Shown: piece after piece, positions 8,101 to 17,602 of the stretch
Layout of the letters: every line of letters begins with the position of its first letter
How positions within the stretch are numbered: position 1 is the stretch's first letter
Assembly (NCBI GenBank): GCA_019456195.1
Contig: VRUK01000012.1
Span: 1-64,000, forward strand
From: Planctomycetota bacterium
GTDB taxonomy: Bacteria > Planctomycetota > Phycisphaerae > Sedimentisphaerales > Anaerobacaceae
Reading direction: 5' to 3'
DNA length: 64,000 bases
Notes under the pieces: model-generated
Database searches by the model: none
What the model was told of the DNA's origin: nothing
Seen by the model: only the letters and a program-made list of their open reading frames with translations
Position numbers and translations under genes: made by a program

Positions 8101-9564
8101 TTACCGATTTACTAACTTTGATCGTATATGGTTTATTATTGGAAGTTGAACAAATCTACGAAACAAAAAATTAGCGGTTGAATTGAAATAGATCTTAACC
8201 ATTGTGGTTTGAATCAAAATTTGCCAAAGAGGCCTGTGACCCTTATAAACACGGTAATTAAACCAAGTATGCGCATTTTGGATCTGTGTCTTCGTAAAAT
8301 CGGGAGAATCTATAACAGCGTGTGTACGTTCCATTCGAATATCACTGGCACTATTTATGAAACCTTTTTCAATACAAGTATTGTATAAATCTGTTCCAGG
8401 ATAGGGAAAGAATATACCAGTATAATGAGCATCCGGTTGGCATTGTCTGTTTAGCAATACTGTTTCCATATGGTCATCATATGTTTCTCCAGGAAGACCA
8501 ATCATATTAAATACCCAAATTTTGAGTCCGTGTTTACGGGCCATAGATACAACATCTAAGAAATTTTTATTTGAATAGTTTCGCTTTACTACTTCACGCC
8601 GAATTCGTTCACTCCCTGCTTCGAGACCAATATTGATTTTATAAAAGTTCGCTTTTTCCAGAAGGGTAAATATATTTTCATCGATTGATTGCGGAGAAAT
8701 TCGGAAATTACAACCGTAAGAGATCGAATTATCAATTGTCGAGTTGAACTCCTCGAGTTTGGCAAGTAATTCTATCAGCCAGGGTTTATCCAAGGTTATA
8801 GATTCTACTTCGAAATAAATCCGCTTCTGCGTAGGAAATTCGTCGTGAAGAAAAGTGATTTCTTTAATGATGTTTTCAGGAGAACGTGTTCTAACGTATT
8901 TTCCCGTAGCAATTTTTCTGACAGCATGATTACAACAATAAGTACAATTATATGGACAGCCTCGCCCGAGCAATACAGATAATTCAGCTCCAAGTTGTTC
9001 TTTCATCCACGGCTTCCACATTGCCCGATCTGGAAATGGTAAGCTGTCAAGTTTTTCAAGAAAGGGACGAGTAGGACTTTTCTCAACCGACCCATCGGGA
9101 GATTTAATCCACAAATTAGCTATCTCTCGTGGAAAGTGTTTCTTTTCTAATTGACCACATAATTCCACCATTGGATGCTCTCCCTCGCCTATACAAAGAG
9201 CATCAATAAAGTCAGAGAGCACTTCGGAAGGATTCAGCGTTGCGTGTACGCCCCCGATAATAAGAAATTTGTCGGGCCACTGGTTTTTTATAAAGCCTGC
9301 TGTTTTTTTAATAAAAGTATATTGAGAAGCGACAGCAGTAAAGCAGATGACCTGCGGGTCAAACACGTATAGAGTCGTTCTTACGAGCTTTTCATTATTC
9401 CGCCAATTGTTATTGCTTCCCAATACCAATAGTTGAGTTTGATGGCCATGAGCTTTTAATACAGATGAAATATAGGAGATTCCAAACTGGATATCTGACC
9501 ATGATCGAATAGGTTTTGATACCGACTGGGCATCCTCAAAAGAATATACAAACAATATTTTCAT
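8101..9564 (-). CDS. B12-binding domain radical SAM protein
   Basis: A 487-residue enzyme with an N-terminal cobalamin-binding-type domain (about 1-135, including GGVHATLNPSEVL) and a radical SAM barrel. The 4Fe-4S cluster motif is RGCPYNCTYCCNH (CxxxCxxC) near residue 205. A conserved EAGSERIRREVVKR segment and FNMIGLPGETYDDHM follow. Enzymes of this type methylate or rearrange unactivated carbons or act on sugar and lipid substrates. The N-terminal domain lacks a clear DxHxxG loop, so cobalamin binding is uncertain. The ATG at 9564 overlaps the stop of the upstream GT2 gene as ATGA; a TTG two codons earlier is less likely. The substrate is unknown; a branched or C-methylated sugar is one possibility. 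Confidence 0.85.
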   Translation of the reverse strand: MKILFVYSFEDAQSVSKPIRSWSDIQFGISYISSVLKAHGHQTQLLVLGSNNNWRNNEKLVRTTLYVFDPQVICFTAVASQYTFIKKTAGFIKNQWPDKFLIIGGVHATLNPSEVLSDFIDALCIGEGEHPMVELCGQLEKKHFPREIANLWIKSPDGSVEKSPTRPFLEKLDSLPFPDRAMWKPWMKEQLGAELSVLLGRGCPYNCTYCCNHAVRKIATGKYVRTRSPENIIKEITFLHDEFPTQKRIYFEVESITLDKPWLIELLAKLEEFNSTIDNSISYGCNFRISPQSIDENIFTLLEKANFYKINIGLEAGSERIRREVVKRNYSNKNFLDVVSMARKHGLKIWVFNMIGLPGETYDDHMETVLLNRQCQPDAHYTGIFFPYPGTDLYNTCIEKGFINSASDIRMERTHAVIDSPDFTKTQIQNAHTWFNYRVYKGHRPLWQILIQTTMVKIYFNSTANFLFRRFVQLPIINHIRSKLVNR

Positions 9565-10544
9565 TGACAATCATTCCTCGAAAGTTTTTTCGAACGAAGA
9601 TATCGCAATCTCTGTCGTAAAATAATCCCACCTCTCATTTCATGAAGCCAAACATAAAGCAACACCGGCATATAGGTCATTAAATACAATACAAAATACT
9701 TTGCACTTACAAACATATAAGATCGCAAAACGCTGCGTGCCTTGTTTATTTCTCCTTGCAATATATATTCTGCTGCCATTACAGATGCAATTCTGCTACG
9801 AAACAATCGGATCTCATCTTGATATTTTTCTTCAAAATTCGGAATGCTTTTGCGGAGCTTGTCCAATATATACAAGCATTCCTCTTCGATTTTATGAAAT
9901 TTCTTTACGGTGCTCATGTTTGAGTGTAGGCGGTACATAATTAATGGCTCCCTCTGATAACCGGCCTGTACATTGTGAAGAAATCTCAAGAAAAAGTCAT
10001 ACTCCTCGGAAAGATCGAGTTTCTTATCGAACCAATGATCCATGTTGTCTAATAATGTTTTTTTGATCACCACAGTTTGCATATTCACAGGATACCGAAC
10101 TAAAAAGGTTCTGAAAACCGAACCTTCCGGCATTGTTGTTTGCATGGAAAATATCAGTCGCTGCTTTTTGTCTTGAAGTACATAAGCATTTGAATATAGG
10201 AATCCACACTCCGGATGAGTTTGCAAATAACGTAGCTGGGTTTCGAGTTTATGAGGCAGCCACATGTCATCATGGTCGATAAAAGCAATATAATCTCCGC
10301 AAGAAAGTCTTATGGCCTCATTTCTGGAAGAACTAAGCCCTTGATTTTCCTGATATTTATATACGATTGGATAGCCCTGCTTAATATAGTGATCGATGAT
10401 AGATTCTGTGGAATCACAAGAGCCGTCGTTAATAATAATCAGTTCCCAATCCTTATAAGTCTGGTTGACAATGCTGTCTAATGTTTCTTTTAAATATTTC
10501 TCAGAGTTATAACAGCATAGATTTATGCTAATCTTGCGGCTCAT
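9561..10544 (-). CDS. Glycosyltransferase family 2
   Basis: A 327-residue GT-A transferase. It starts MSRKISINLCCYNSEKYL. The nucleotide-binding segment WELIIINDGSCDSTESI lies near 33-49, the metal-binding DHDDMW near 92-97, and the later motif DLSEEYDFFLRFL near 180. The C-terminal 80 residues contain hydrophobic segments that may attach it to the membrane. An in-frame TTG one codon upstream is an alternative start. The stop overlaps the ATG of the following radical SAM gene by ATGA. It presumably adds one residue of the polysaccharide repeat unit; specificity is unknown. Confidence 0.9.
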   Translation of the reverse strand: MSRKISINLCCYNSEKYLKETLDSIVNQTYKDWELIIINDGSCDSTESIIDHYIKQGYPIVYKYQENQGLSSSRNEAIRLSCGDYIAFIDHDDMWLPHKLETQLRYLQTHPECGFLYSNAYVLQDKKQRLIFSMQTTMPEGSVFRTFLVRYPVNMQTVVIKKTLLDNMDHWFDKKLDLSEEYDFFLRFLHNVQAGYQREPLIMYRLHSNMSTVKKFHKIEEECLYILDKLRKSIPNFEEKYQDEIRLFRSRIASVMAAEYILQGEINKARSVLRSYMFVSAKYFVLYLMTYMPVLLYVWLHEMRGGIILRQRLRYLRSKKLSRNDCQ

Positions 10545-10550
10545 CAACAG

Positions 10551-11663
10551 TTACCTTTTTGAAAATTCGGTCATTGATTTGATTACCAGATCAATGTCGG
10601 CATCGGACATGTCGTAATATAAAGGTAAGGTTAAAATTTCATTCCACACCTTTTCTGTTACAGGAAGTGGTTTATTATACTTTTGAAAATATGGCTGTAT
10701 GTGATTGGCTTTGTAATGGACTCCGCTACCTACTCCTTTTTCTTTCAAAAAAGAGATCGCCCCATCTCTTTTGTTGTGGAGTATGCGGACAATATAAGAA
10801 AACGGTGCTACACGATCTAAGTCCCATTTTAGTAATTCGATGCCTTCGAGACCGCTCAGTAGATCATTGTAGCGATTAACAATATTTCTTTTTCTTTCAA
10901 TAAACGAATCGAGCTTTGCGAGTTGAGCCAAGCCGATTGCTGCATTAAAGTTGCTCATATGATAGCGGTACCCTTGGGTGACAACATCGTAGAACCAGCT
11001 TCGTTGTTCCTTGTATCTATGCCATGTATCTTTGTCGATCCCTAATATACGTTTTTTGCGGATTTTTTCGGCAATATCGGGATCTGAAAGAACTACCGCG
11101 CCTCCTTCTCCGCAAGTAATATTCTTAATCGGGTCGAAACTAAAACAAGTTATGTCGCCAAAACTGCCGATTTTTTTATCTTTATATGAGGATCCAAAAG
11201 CATGGGCGGCATCTTCGATAATAAATATTTTACGTTTCCTGCCGATATCCAATAAGGCGTCCATATCACAAGCATTTCCACAATAATGAACCGGCATGAT
11301 GGCTTTGGTTTTCGAAGTTATTCGTTGTTTTACATCTTCGATGTCAATGTTTAAGGTGTTGATATCGATTTCGCAAAAAACCGGATCGGCTTTAAGTGCG
11401 GTAATAACCTGGATGCTGGCACAAAAAGTAAGTGATGGTACTATTACTTCATCTTTTTCCGTGATACCAATTGCATCCAGTGCAAGATGCAATGCACTGG
11501 TTCCGGTATTAACGGCGATCACATGTTCTGCATTTAAATACTCTTTGATCTTACTTTCAAATTCATAAACTGTTGTGCCCAAGCCAAGCCAGCCAGTATC
11601 AAAAACTTTTTTGATTTCTTTTAATTCTTCCTCCCCTATCGAAGGACGAGATGTTGGCAACAT
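10551..11663 (-). CDS. DegT/DnrJ/EryC1/StrS sugar aminotransferase
   Basis: A 370-residue PLP-dependent enzyme that converts a keto-sugar nucleotide to an amino sugar. The family features are present: NTGTSALHLALDAIG near 52-66, EDAAHAFGSSYKDKKIGSFGD near 150-170, and the PLP lysine in FDPIKNITCGEGG near 176-188. The N-terminal PTSRPSIGEEELKEIKKV is typical. The ATG follows a good ribosome site (GGAAGGG). It is the second sugar aminotransferase in the run, besides pseC, and has no dehydratase of its own nearby. It may use the PseB product or one made elsewhere, so a second amino sugar in the polymer is likely (inference). Confidence 0.9.
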   Translation of the reverse strand: MLPTSRPSIGEEELKEIKKVFDTGWLGLGTTVYEFESKIKEYLNAEHVIAVNTGTSALHLALDAIGITEKDEVIVPSLTFCASIQVITALKADPVFCEIDINTLNIDIEDVKQRITSKTKAIMPVHYCGNACDMDALLDIGRKRKIFIIEDAAHAFGSSYKDKKIGSFGDITCFSFDPIKNITCGEGGAVVLSDPDIAEKIRKKRILGIDKDTWHRYKEQRSWFYDVVTQGYRYHMSNFNAAIGLAQLAKLDSFIERKRNIVNRYNDLLSGLEGIELLKWDLDRVAPFSYIVRILHNKRDGAISFLKEKGVGSGVHYKANHIQPYFQKYNKPLPVTEKVWNEILTLPLYYDMSDADIDLVIKSMTEFSKR

Positions 11664-11687
11664 ATGAATCCCTTCCGTTAAAAACAG

Positions 11688-13163
11688 TTAAGTTGAAAAT
11701 CTCAACAGCTTTGCAGGGAAACCGACCGGATCATTCAAAAGCTTCCTGAAACCATCTACAACCAGCATATGAGGGTGTTTCCTGTATTTGGCTTTTCGAA
11801 GATAGTTGATCCCGTCATTTAGCACCTTTTTAAGGTCCTCACCTTTCCACTCTTCAGTATTAATGCAAAAACTGCGAATAAAAAGCTTATCCAGATCGAA
11901 TTCTGGATCGATATTACCATTTTTGACACAAGAATCATAAAGTTCAGATCCCGGGTAAGGGGTGGCTATGGAAATATGAGGCTCGTATATCTCCAGGTCT
12001 TCTGCCATGCGAAATGTTTCCTGGATTTGATCGAGTGTTTCTCCGGGCATGCCGATTATCAGGAAGATCAAAACCTTTAACTTTATTTTTTTTGCATATT
12101 CGACCAGAGGCTTTACTTTGTCTAATTTTAACGGTTTTTTGATTATGTTGTCTATAACATACTGACTTCCCGATTCCAGAGCCAGGTTCATTTGATAACA
12201 GCCGCTTTTCTTCATTTTCATGATTACAGATTCGGTCAAAGCGAAGGCAGCTACTCCATTTGGTGTGTCCCATGCGAAATTAAATTTCTCATTGACCATC
12301 GAATCGAATATTTGCTCTGCACGTTTAATGTTCAAAGTTAAATTGTCATCTTCAAACATTAACTCTTTGATACTATATATATCTTTTAGCTGCTTCATTT
12401 CGTCGGTTATATTTTCGCAGGAACGCATTCGGTAGCGTTTGCCCCAAACTCGATGGGCAGAACAAAAAGTACAGCCGGCACCGCAGCCGCGGGAAGTCAT
12501 AATAGGCATGAAACGGTTATGGCGTCTTCTGCCATGCGAAGATTTGAGCCCGAAATAGATATCTATGTTCATGACATCCCATGCAGGGAAGGGGATGCTG
12601 TCAACATCTTCTATATATTTTGTTTTAGGATATATGATGTTTTTCCCATCTTGCTTAAGCCCGATCCCATCTAGTTGAAGGTTGTTATCCTTTCCTTCAA
12701 TTATTTTAAGGATATCCAGGATTGTATTTTCTCCTTCGCCCAAAACGACAAAGTCGACGTTTTCGTTAGCTAAAACCATTTCTGGTAAAACGGTTGGGTG
12801 AGCGCCGCCTGCTATCGTAACGATTTCAGGGTCAACTTCTTTTGCCAATCGATATATCTCATGTGCATTATTCCGTTGCTTGGTGAATAAAGAATTTACG
12901 CCAACCATATCCGGTGCATAATCCGCAATGATCTTACATATATCCTCAAAGTTCAAACCAATTCTGATAAGATTATCGTCAACGTCAACTCTATTGTGCC
13001 AGCCCAGCATCAGGGCATCGACTATTTTAACCTCAATACCCTGTTGCTGCAAAACAGCGGCAATATAGCCTAATCCCAGCGGAGGAAGAGGGTTGATGTC
13101 CACACTGTCTTTCAAAGTAAACGCAGGTGGAATAAAAAGCATCGCCTTCTTAATACATCTCAT
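11688..13163 (-). CDS. B12-binding domain radical SAM protein
   Basis: A 491-residue protein of the same broad class as the one at 8101-9564. The N-terminal domain has PPLGLGYIAAVLQQQGIEV and AGGAHPTVLPEMVL. The radical SAM cluster is TSRGCGAGCTFCSAHRVWG (CxxxCxxC) near residue 228. ALESGSQYVIDNIIKKPLK and IFLIIGMPGETLDQIQ follow in the barrel. The ATG at 13163 starts MRCIKKAML; a GTG three codons upstream is possible. The two B12-type radical SAM proteins of this locus are clearly diverged from one another, so they probably do different chemistry on glycan precursors. Substrates are unknown. Confidence 0.85.
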   Translation of the reverse strand: MRCIKKAMLFIPPAFTLKDSVDINPLPPLGLGYIAAVLQQQGIEVKIVDALMLGWHNRVDVDDNLIRIGLNFEDICKIIADYAPDMVGVNSLFTKQRNNAHEIYRLAKEVDPEIVTIAGGAHPTVLPEMVLANENVDFVVLGEGENTILDILKIIEGKDNNLQLDGIGLKQDGKNIIYPKTKYIEDVDSIPFPAWDVMNIDIYFGLKSSHGRRRHNRFMPIMTSRGCGAGCTFCSAHRVWGKRYRMRSCENITDEMKQLKDIYSIKELMFEDDNLTLNIKRAEQIFDSMVNEKFNFAWDTPNGVAAFALTESVIMKMKKSGCYQMNLALESGSQYVIDNIIKKPLKLDKVKPLVEYAKKIKLKVLIFLIIGMPGETLDQIQETFRMAEDLEIYEPHISIATPYPGSELYDSCVKNGNIDPEFDLDKLFIRSFCINTEEWKGEDLKKVLNDGINYLRKAKYRKHPHMLVVDGFRKLLNDPVGFPAKLLRFST

Positions 13164-13217
13164 AGTAATCACATAGTTTCATTAATAGTTTTTTGTTAAT
13201 ATCAGAGTCAACGTTTA

Positions 13218-14435
13218 TTATGACAGTACATTATTGATGATCAGCTCCGCGTAATCTTGAGCCATTTTTTCTGCCGTAAAGAATTTTTGGTGTCGTTGAA
13301 ATCCTTTTTCTCCCTGTTCTTTCCTAAGATCCTTATCCAGAAGTAATTTTATAATATGATCGGCAAACAAACAAACATCAGTTTTCTCTACGCAATATCC
13401 GCCATCGTCATTAGCAACGACCTCTGGTATTCCTCCCACATTAGTTGCCACAACAGGCACTTTGTGTGCCATCGCTTCGATACTGGTAAAACCGAATGAT
13501 TCGTATGCCTGTGAAGGAACCAACAGGATGTTTGCATGGGATAACAAATTGGAAATATCTTTCCTGAAATCCATCAAATGGACATGGTTTTCCAATTGAA
13601 AATCCTGAACGTACTTTTGCACCAACGATATTTCATGCGGGAACCCATATCCGCAAATGAGCAGATGAGTGTCGGGGACTTTTTCTAATACCTTTCTAAA
13701 TGCCTTAAATAAGAAGTAATGCCCCTTTCTGGGCTCATATGTACATAATGTAAGGCAAAGAGGAGTTGAAGGAGAAATTCCTATTTCCTGACGAATATTT
13801 ATCTGCGGTTGCTGCTGAATGGGCATAATATCAAGCCCATTATGAATGTAGGTAGTCACATTTTTGTTATTTATTGTTGGCCTCAAACATATTGAGTCAG
13901 CCGCAGCACGCGAAACTGTTACAAAATGGCTCGTGAATCGGCAAAGGGCTATATCAATGAGATATTCCTGTAGACGAAAGTACCAAGGTGGCCTCATTAC
14001 AAGGTTGTGGAAATTATGGATGCTATATGGTTTTCTGCTAAAAATTCCCCAGGCTAAACCCGCAGCTCGACACGAGTCACCTCCAGGGTAACCTCCATTG
14101 ATAACCATAAGGAAATCCGGATTTTTGCATAGCAATATTTTCCGAAGAGCTAATATATTATAAATAATAAAAACATAACGGAGAACAGGCGACAAAAATT
14201 TTCTGATAGTTTTAAGAAGCCCTTTACTGAAACAGTTAGCGTAGACTGGAACATTATGCCGGACTATCTCACAGGGACGCGATACATTATCTTCAATAAT
14301 CTGCAAGCCAGGATAGTTTTCATTAGCAATAATTACAAACGAATCTTCGTCTCGCGGCCAATGATTGATAAGGTTTATTATAAATGTATCAACTCCCCCA
14401 CAATCATATATTTCAGTAAATAATAATATCCTCAA
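13218..14435 (-). CDS. Glycosyltransferase family 4 (probable TTG start)
   Basis: A retaining GT-B glycosyltransferase of 405 residues. Acceptor-domain motif LFTEIYDCGGVDTFI is at the N-terminus. The donor domain has PLCLTLCTYEPRKGHYFLFK, VHLMDFRKDISNLLSHA, and the EX7E motif in YESFGFTSIEAMAHKVP, then VVATNVGGIPEVV. The longest frame reaches an ATG at 14552 but would overlap the preceding gene by 79 bases with sequence unlike the family. A TTG at 14435, six bases after AGGTGAGG, places the start just before the conserved LRILLFTE strand and leaves a normal 38-base gap, so I prefer it. It is one of the repeat-unit transferases of the locus. Confidence 0.88.
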   Translation of the reverse strand: MRILLFTEIYDCGGVDTFIINLINHWPRDEDSFVIIANENYPGLQIIEDNVSRPCEIVRHNVPVYANCFSKGLLKTIRKFLSPVLRYVFIIYNILALRKILLCKNPDFLMVINGGYPGGDSCRAAGLAWGIFSRKPYSIHNFHNLVMRPPWYFRLQEYLIDIALCRFTSHFVTVSRAAADSICLRPTINNKNVTTYIHNGLDIMPIQQQPQINIRQEIGISPSTPLCLTLCTYEPRKGHYFLFKAFRKVLEKVPDTHLLICGYGFPHEISLVQKYVQDFQLENHVHLMDFRKDISNLLSHANILLVPSQAYESFGFTSIEAMAHKVPVVATNVGGIPEVVANDDGGYCVEKTDVCLFADHIIKLLLDKDLRKEQGEKGFQRHQKFFTAEKMAQDYAELIINNVLS

Positions 14436-14473
14436 CGGTCCCTCACCTTTTTGCGAATTACACTGCCGCAGGG

Positions 14474-15541
14474 TTAATTTTTTTTGAAGTACTTCCTTTT
14501 TTTCTGGAAATAAGGAAACCTGCCGTCGATCGCATTGTAATCGGTCCCCCACCCATACGTATTGAGACGGAAAGACAAAAAGTTCCCTATCGCCTTTAAT
14601 ATCTGTCCAAGCTTATTAACATATCTATTATTAAACAATATCTTTTGCCAAACTGGGATTTGGCTTATTTCCGATAACATTTTTGTCAGTTCTGCTTTTT
14701 CCTCATTGCTTAGCGGTGAAGAGCTATGATCAATGTAATCGATTGCAGAATCAAAAAAACCATACAATGAAAGCGCGAGAACTATCTTCAGTAACTTTTC
14801 TTTTCTTTCTTCCGAAGACAGATCCATAGAGTAAAAGGAATTCTTGGAGCGGAAATATATCGCATCACCAAACACTATCTGGCCTCTGTTCAAATGGTAT
14901 TTGCTCAAATTAGATCTATTGGCCCAATATCTGTTTAGATCGAACAGCTCAAAACCTTTTTCTCTGACAAAAGTATCTATATCGGCAAAAAGCGGCTGAC
15001 CCTTATAAAGATCAAGAAACTCCACTTCTAACTCCAACCCAACAATACGGTCAAGGTGAGTTTGTGCCCCCTTTAATATATTTAATTCAGAACCCTGAGT
15101 ATCGATCTTTATGAAATCGGGATCAACCTTGTTTTCGTTAAAAACATTATTAAGTGTAGTCGTTTTTAATTTGATTTCCTTTTTTATATTCCATTGTTCT
15201 TTAAAAAAATATCTGTTTATGACTTTGTAGTTCGGTTTGTATATAGAAGAGCAACCCTCCTCCTCTGTCAGATAAAGAGTCTCATCGGATTCCTTGTCAA
15301 GAACAGCGGCGGGGTAATAAACGACGGAAGCATTGTCTTTATTCATACTATTTAATCTTTTACATTCTTCAGCATCTGCATCTATACCGAAATATCTCAA
15401 ATGCTTTTCAGGAAAGTAATTCCACGGCCTTTGAGCTCCCCATCTTGCGCCGATATCTACCAAAACTATTGGACTTATCGGATAAATATTTCTGGCTGCT
15501 ATTAATATTTTATTCATATTACTTCCGGTATATTGGGCCAT
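14474..15541 (-). CDS. FkbM family methyltransferase, long form
   Basis: A 355-residue protein with a class I methyltransferase domain in about residues 20-230. Motif I is VLVDIGARWGAQRPW, followed by RYFGIDADAEECKRL, and the FkbM signature FIKIDTQGSELNILKGAQ. A C-terminal extension of about 120 mostly helical residues has no recognised family. Met9 (ATG at 15517, with GGAAG just upstream) may be the real start. It sits among the glycosyltransferases and probably O-methylates a sugar of the repeat unit. This is a second FkbM protein in the window, well diverged from the one at 237-977. Confidence 0.85.
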   Translation of the reverse strand: MAQYTGSNMNKILIAARNIYPISPIVLVDIGARWGAQRPWNYFPEKHLRYFGIDADAEECKRLNSMNKDNASVVYYPAAVLDKESDETLYLTEEEGCSSIYKPNYKVINRYFFKEQWNIKKEIKLKTTTLNNVFNENKVDPDFIKIDTQGSELNILKGAQTHLDRIVGLELEVEFLDLYKGQPLFADIDTFVREKGFELFDLNRYWANRSNLSKYHLNRGQIVFGDAIYFRSKNSFYSMDLSSEERKEKLLKIVLALSLYGFFDSAIDYIDHSSSPLSNEEKAELTKMLSEISQIPVWQKILFNNRYVNKLGQILKAIGNFLSFRLNTYGWGTDYNAIDGRFPYFQKKRKYFKKN

Positions 15542-15611
15542 TTATTATTTTTCATTTAATTTATCAAAGAGAAGTTAATCGGATATGAACGAACTCTTTT
15601 AAAAACTGCTT

Positions 15612-16358
15612 TTACTTTTTTTGCACGACCAACAAATAATTCAAACATAATTTCTCGTCCCAAAAATATCTGTCCAACTTTAGAGCCGAATAATTCAATA
15701 CCGTGAAAAGGACGGTGTTTATAAGTTTTTTTATTGCCCTAAACAATACATTTCTAAAGCCAGGCCGATTACATAAAAATACGATTAAATGCTGGATTGT
15801 TGACGCCAATGCACCCTCGATTTCCCGCAACTCTACTATCTCAAATCCATTTTCCGTGAATATTTTCTCCAGAGAATATTTTGTAAAACGATGATAATCG
15901 TAAGGTTCCGCATGGCACCTCCAGGACATGGGGATAGTAAATATACCTTTGCCCCCTTTTTTCAGCAATCTGTGACATTCTTTTACATACTTATCGGTAT
16001 CATAAACATGTTCCATTACCTGTGTAGACAAAACAGTATCAAAAGATTCTTCGTCTATACCTGTTTCGGTACAATCGACATACAAATCAGCTCTCGTCTG
16101 ATCGCCATAATTTGACTCTGCCGAAGACTCATAATCAATACCAAAATAACTATCGACATATGGCTTGAATATTGTTTCATAAGGCCTTGTGCCACATCCA
16201 AGATCCACAAGTTTACCTTCTGCATATTTAGGAGCGACTGCCAACATGCTACTTAAAAGCCCCTCATTGGCTATTTTGATCGGCGACCTGTATGGGATTT
16301 TCAGAAAATGATATCTGTTTTGCATTATTTTAAAGACACCTCCTTGCAGGTCTGGCAT
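15612..16358 (-). CDS. Class I SAM-dependent methyltransferase
   Basis: A roughly 248-residue methyltransferase. Motif I reads LVDLGCGTRPYETIF, with the acidic end of the second strand in YFGIDYES. Motif II lies in FDTVLSTQVMEHVYDTD and motif III in LLKKGGKGIFTIPMSW. It belongs to the methyltransferase 11/UbiE-like group common in glycan clusters. Candidate starts are the ATG at 16358, seven bases after AAAGG, and the ATG at 16325, after a GGAGG placed rather far upstream. A frame open to 16412 would need a TTG. It follows the gene at 16421 closely in the same transcript. The methyl acceptor is unknown. Confidence 0.85.
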   Translation of the reverse strand: MPDLQGGVFKIMQNRYHFLKIPYRSPIKIANEGLLSSMLAVAPKYAEGKLVDLGCGTRPYETIFKPYVDSYFGIDYESSAESNYGDQTRADLYVDCTETGIDEESFDTVLSTQVMEHVYDTDKYVKECHRLLKKGGKGIFTIPMSWRCHAEPYDYHRFTKYSLEKIFTENGFEIVELREIEGALASTIQHLIVFLCNRPGFRNVLFRAIKKLINTVLFTVLNYSALKLDRYFWDEKLCLNYLLVVQKK

Positions 16359-16420
16359 ACAAATGCCTTTTATGGTAATGACTTGATCAAACGAAACTAA
16401 TAAAGGAGTCAATTGAAATC

Positions 16421-17587
16421 TTAATTGTTAATAATTTCACGCCAGAATATCTCCAGTGCCGTTGTGTGTTCGGATTCTCGTGTGGTCAAATAATTATATT
16501 TATACTTCTCATAGCATTCCAAATTGATGTCGCTTACATCAATTTGATCACATCTGGACATCTCATCAATGTTGTAGATCTTGGCATCAAGATAATTAGC
16601 AAAATCGTGTATCTTCATCGCAAGAGAATCCTTATATGGTCGTTTCATATCATCTGTATAGATAAAAATGGCTGGTTTCTCATTCAGTACTGCATAGCTA
16701 ATGGATGTGCTATAATGAGAGATGACAATTTCAGCGTCCCGTACAAGTTCTTCAGTTCGACCGCTGTAAATTTTTCGTCCTTGGAAGGTATCATTATCGT
16801 AGTCTGATTGCGGATGAGCAGCAATGACAACTTTCATTCCAAATCTTTTCTCTAGTAGGTTTAAAAAGCGATTGAGTGATAAAAAATAACGATTTGCATC
16901 AGCAATTCCAAAACCTTTGATTTTTAAGTCCGGATGGAGAGGGCCATACGCATCTATAAACACAATATAACGTCCATCTACAAGATTAGTTGTTTTAGTC
17001 TTCGCCTTCACATATTGATCATAATCAGGCAAATTTGTAGGCACCACCTTGAGGGCATCTGGGAAATTCTTAAGAATAGCATAGCCCGCTCCAAAAACAA
17101 CATCGAATGGTTTAATGAGTTTCAACTTTTTGTATAAGAAGGCTTTTGCTTTGCCGAGCACTCTCTCAGTTAATTTCAAAGGGTCAAAAAGGCCATGGAT
17201 TGTTTTCTGCCAGTTTGGCTTAGTTCTATATGGAAACGCTCCCCAAGCCATGAAAAAAAGCTTACAATTATATCTACTCAGTAGCCGGTACAGCCTAACA
17301 ACGCGGCCATAATAATTGACAAGTATTATATACGTTGCATCCTTGTTTTCTGGATAACGCAACCTCTTCTCAATTTCATCATAGGTTCTGATTGTAAATA
17401 GATAATCCGTATGTATTGTGTTTGCTTCAATCAACTTGTCAAATAAAAGGTGGGTAAGGTCCCAGAATTCAACATTCATCCCTTTTAATCGCAGATCGTC
17501 TATATACCAGTCACGCACTATTTTTTCGGAAAGTTGGGCGTGAGAAATGTAAATAACTTTTTTAATAGAACCGTTCATCATTTGCAA
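16421..17587 (-). CDS. Putative GT-B glycosyltransferase-like protein
   Basis: A 388-residue soluble protein of no named family that I can assign with confidence. Its C-terminal half shows GT-B features: a strand-loop VVIAAHPQSDYDND near 252-265, then GRTEELVRDAEIVISHYST and SYAVLNEKPAIFIYTDD, a layout shared by CDP-glycerol transferases and 2-epimerase-like glycosyltransferases. The N-terminal half begins KKVIYISHAQLSEKIVRDW. It sits between the flippase gene (15 bases away) and the methyltransferase gene. A sugar or polyol-phosphate transferase acting on the repeat unit is the likely role (inference). Confidence 0.55.
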   Translation of the reverse strand: MQMMNGSIKKVIYISHAQLSEKIVRDWYIDDLRLKGMNVEFWDLTHLLFDKLIEANTIHTDYLFTIRTYDEIEKRLRYPENKDATYIILVNYYGRVVRLYRLLSRYNCKLFFMAWGAFPYRTKPNWQKTIHGLFDPLKLTERVLGKAKAFLYKKLKLIKPFDVVFGAGYAILKNFPDALKVVPTNLPDYDQYVKAKTKTTNLVDGRYIVFIDAYGPLHPDLKIKGFGIADANRYFLSLNRFLNLLEKRFGMKVVIAAHPQSDYDNDTFQGRKIYSGRTEELVRDAEIVISHYSTSISYAVLNEKPAIFIYTDDMKRPYKDSLAMKIHDFANYLDAKIYNIDEMSRCDQIDVSDINLECYEKYKYNYLTTRESEHTTALEIFWREIINN

Positions 17588-17602
17588 TTGTATCTCACAA
17601 CT

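Noticed and set aside
13218-14552. An ATG start at 14552 for the GT4 gene
   Set aside because: It would overlap the upstream FkbM gene by 79 bases and add sequence unlike the family; the TTG at 14435 has a good ribosome site.
14474-15541. Assignment of this gene to a specific antibiotic-type FkbM
   Set aside because: The motif identifies only the broad family; the context is a polysaccharide locus.
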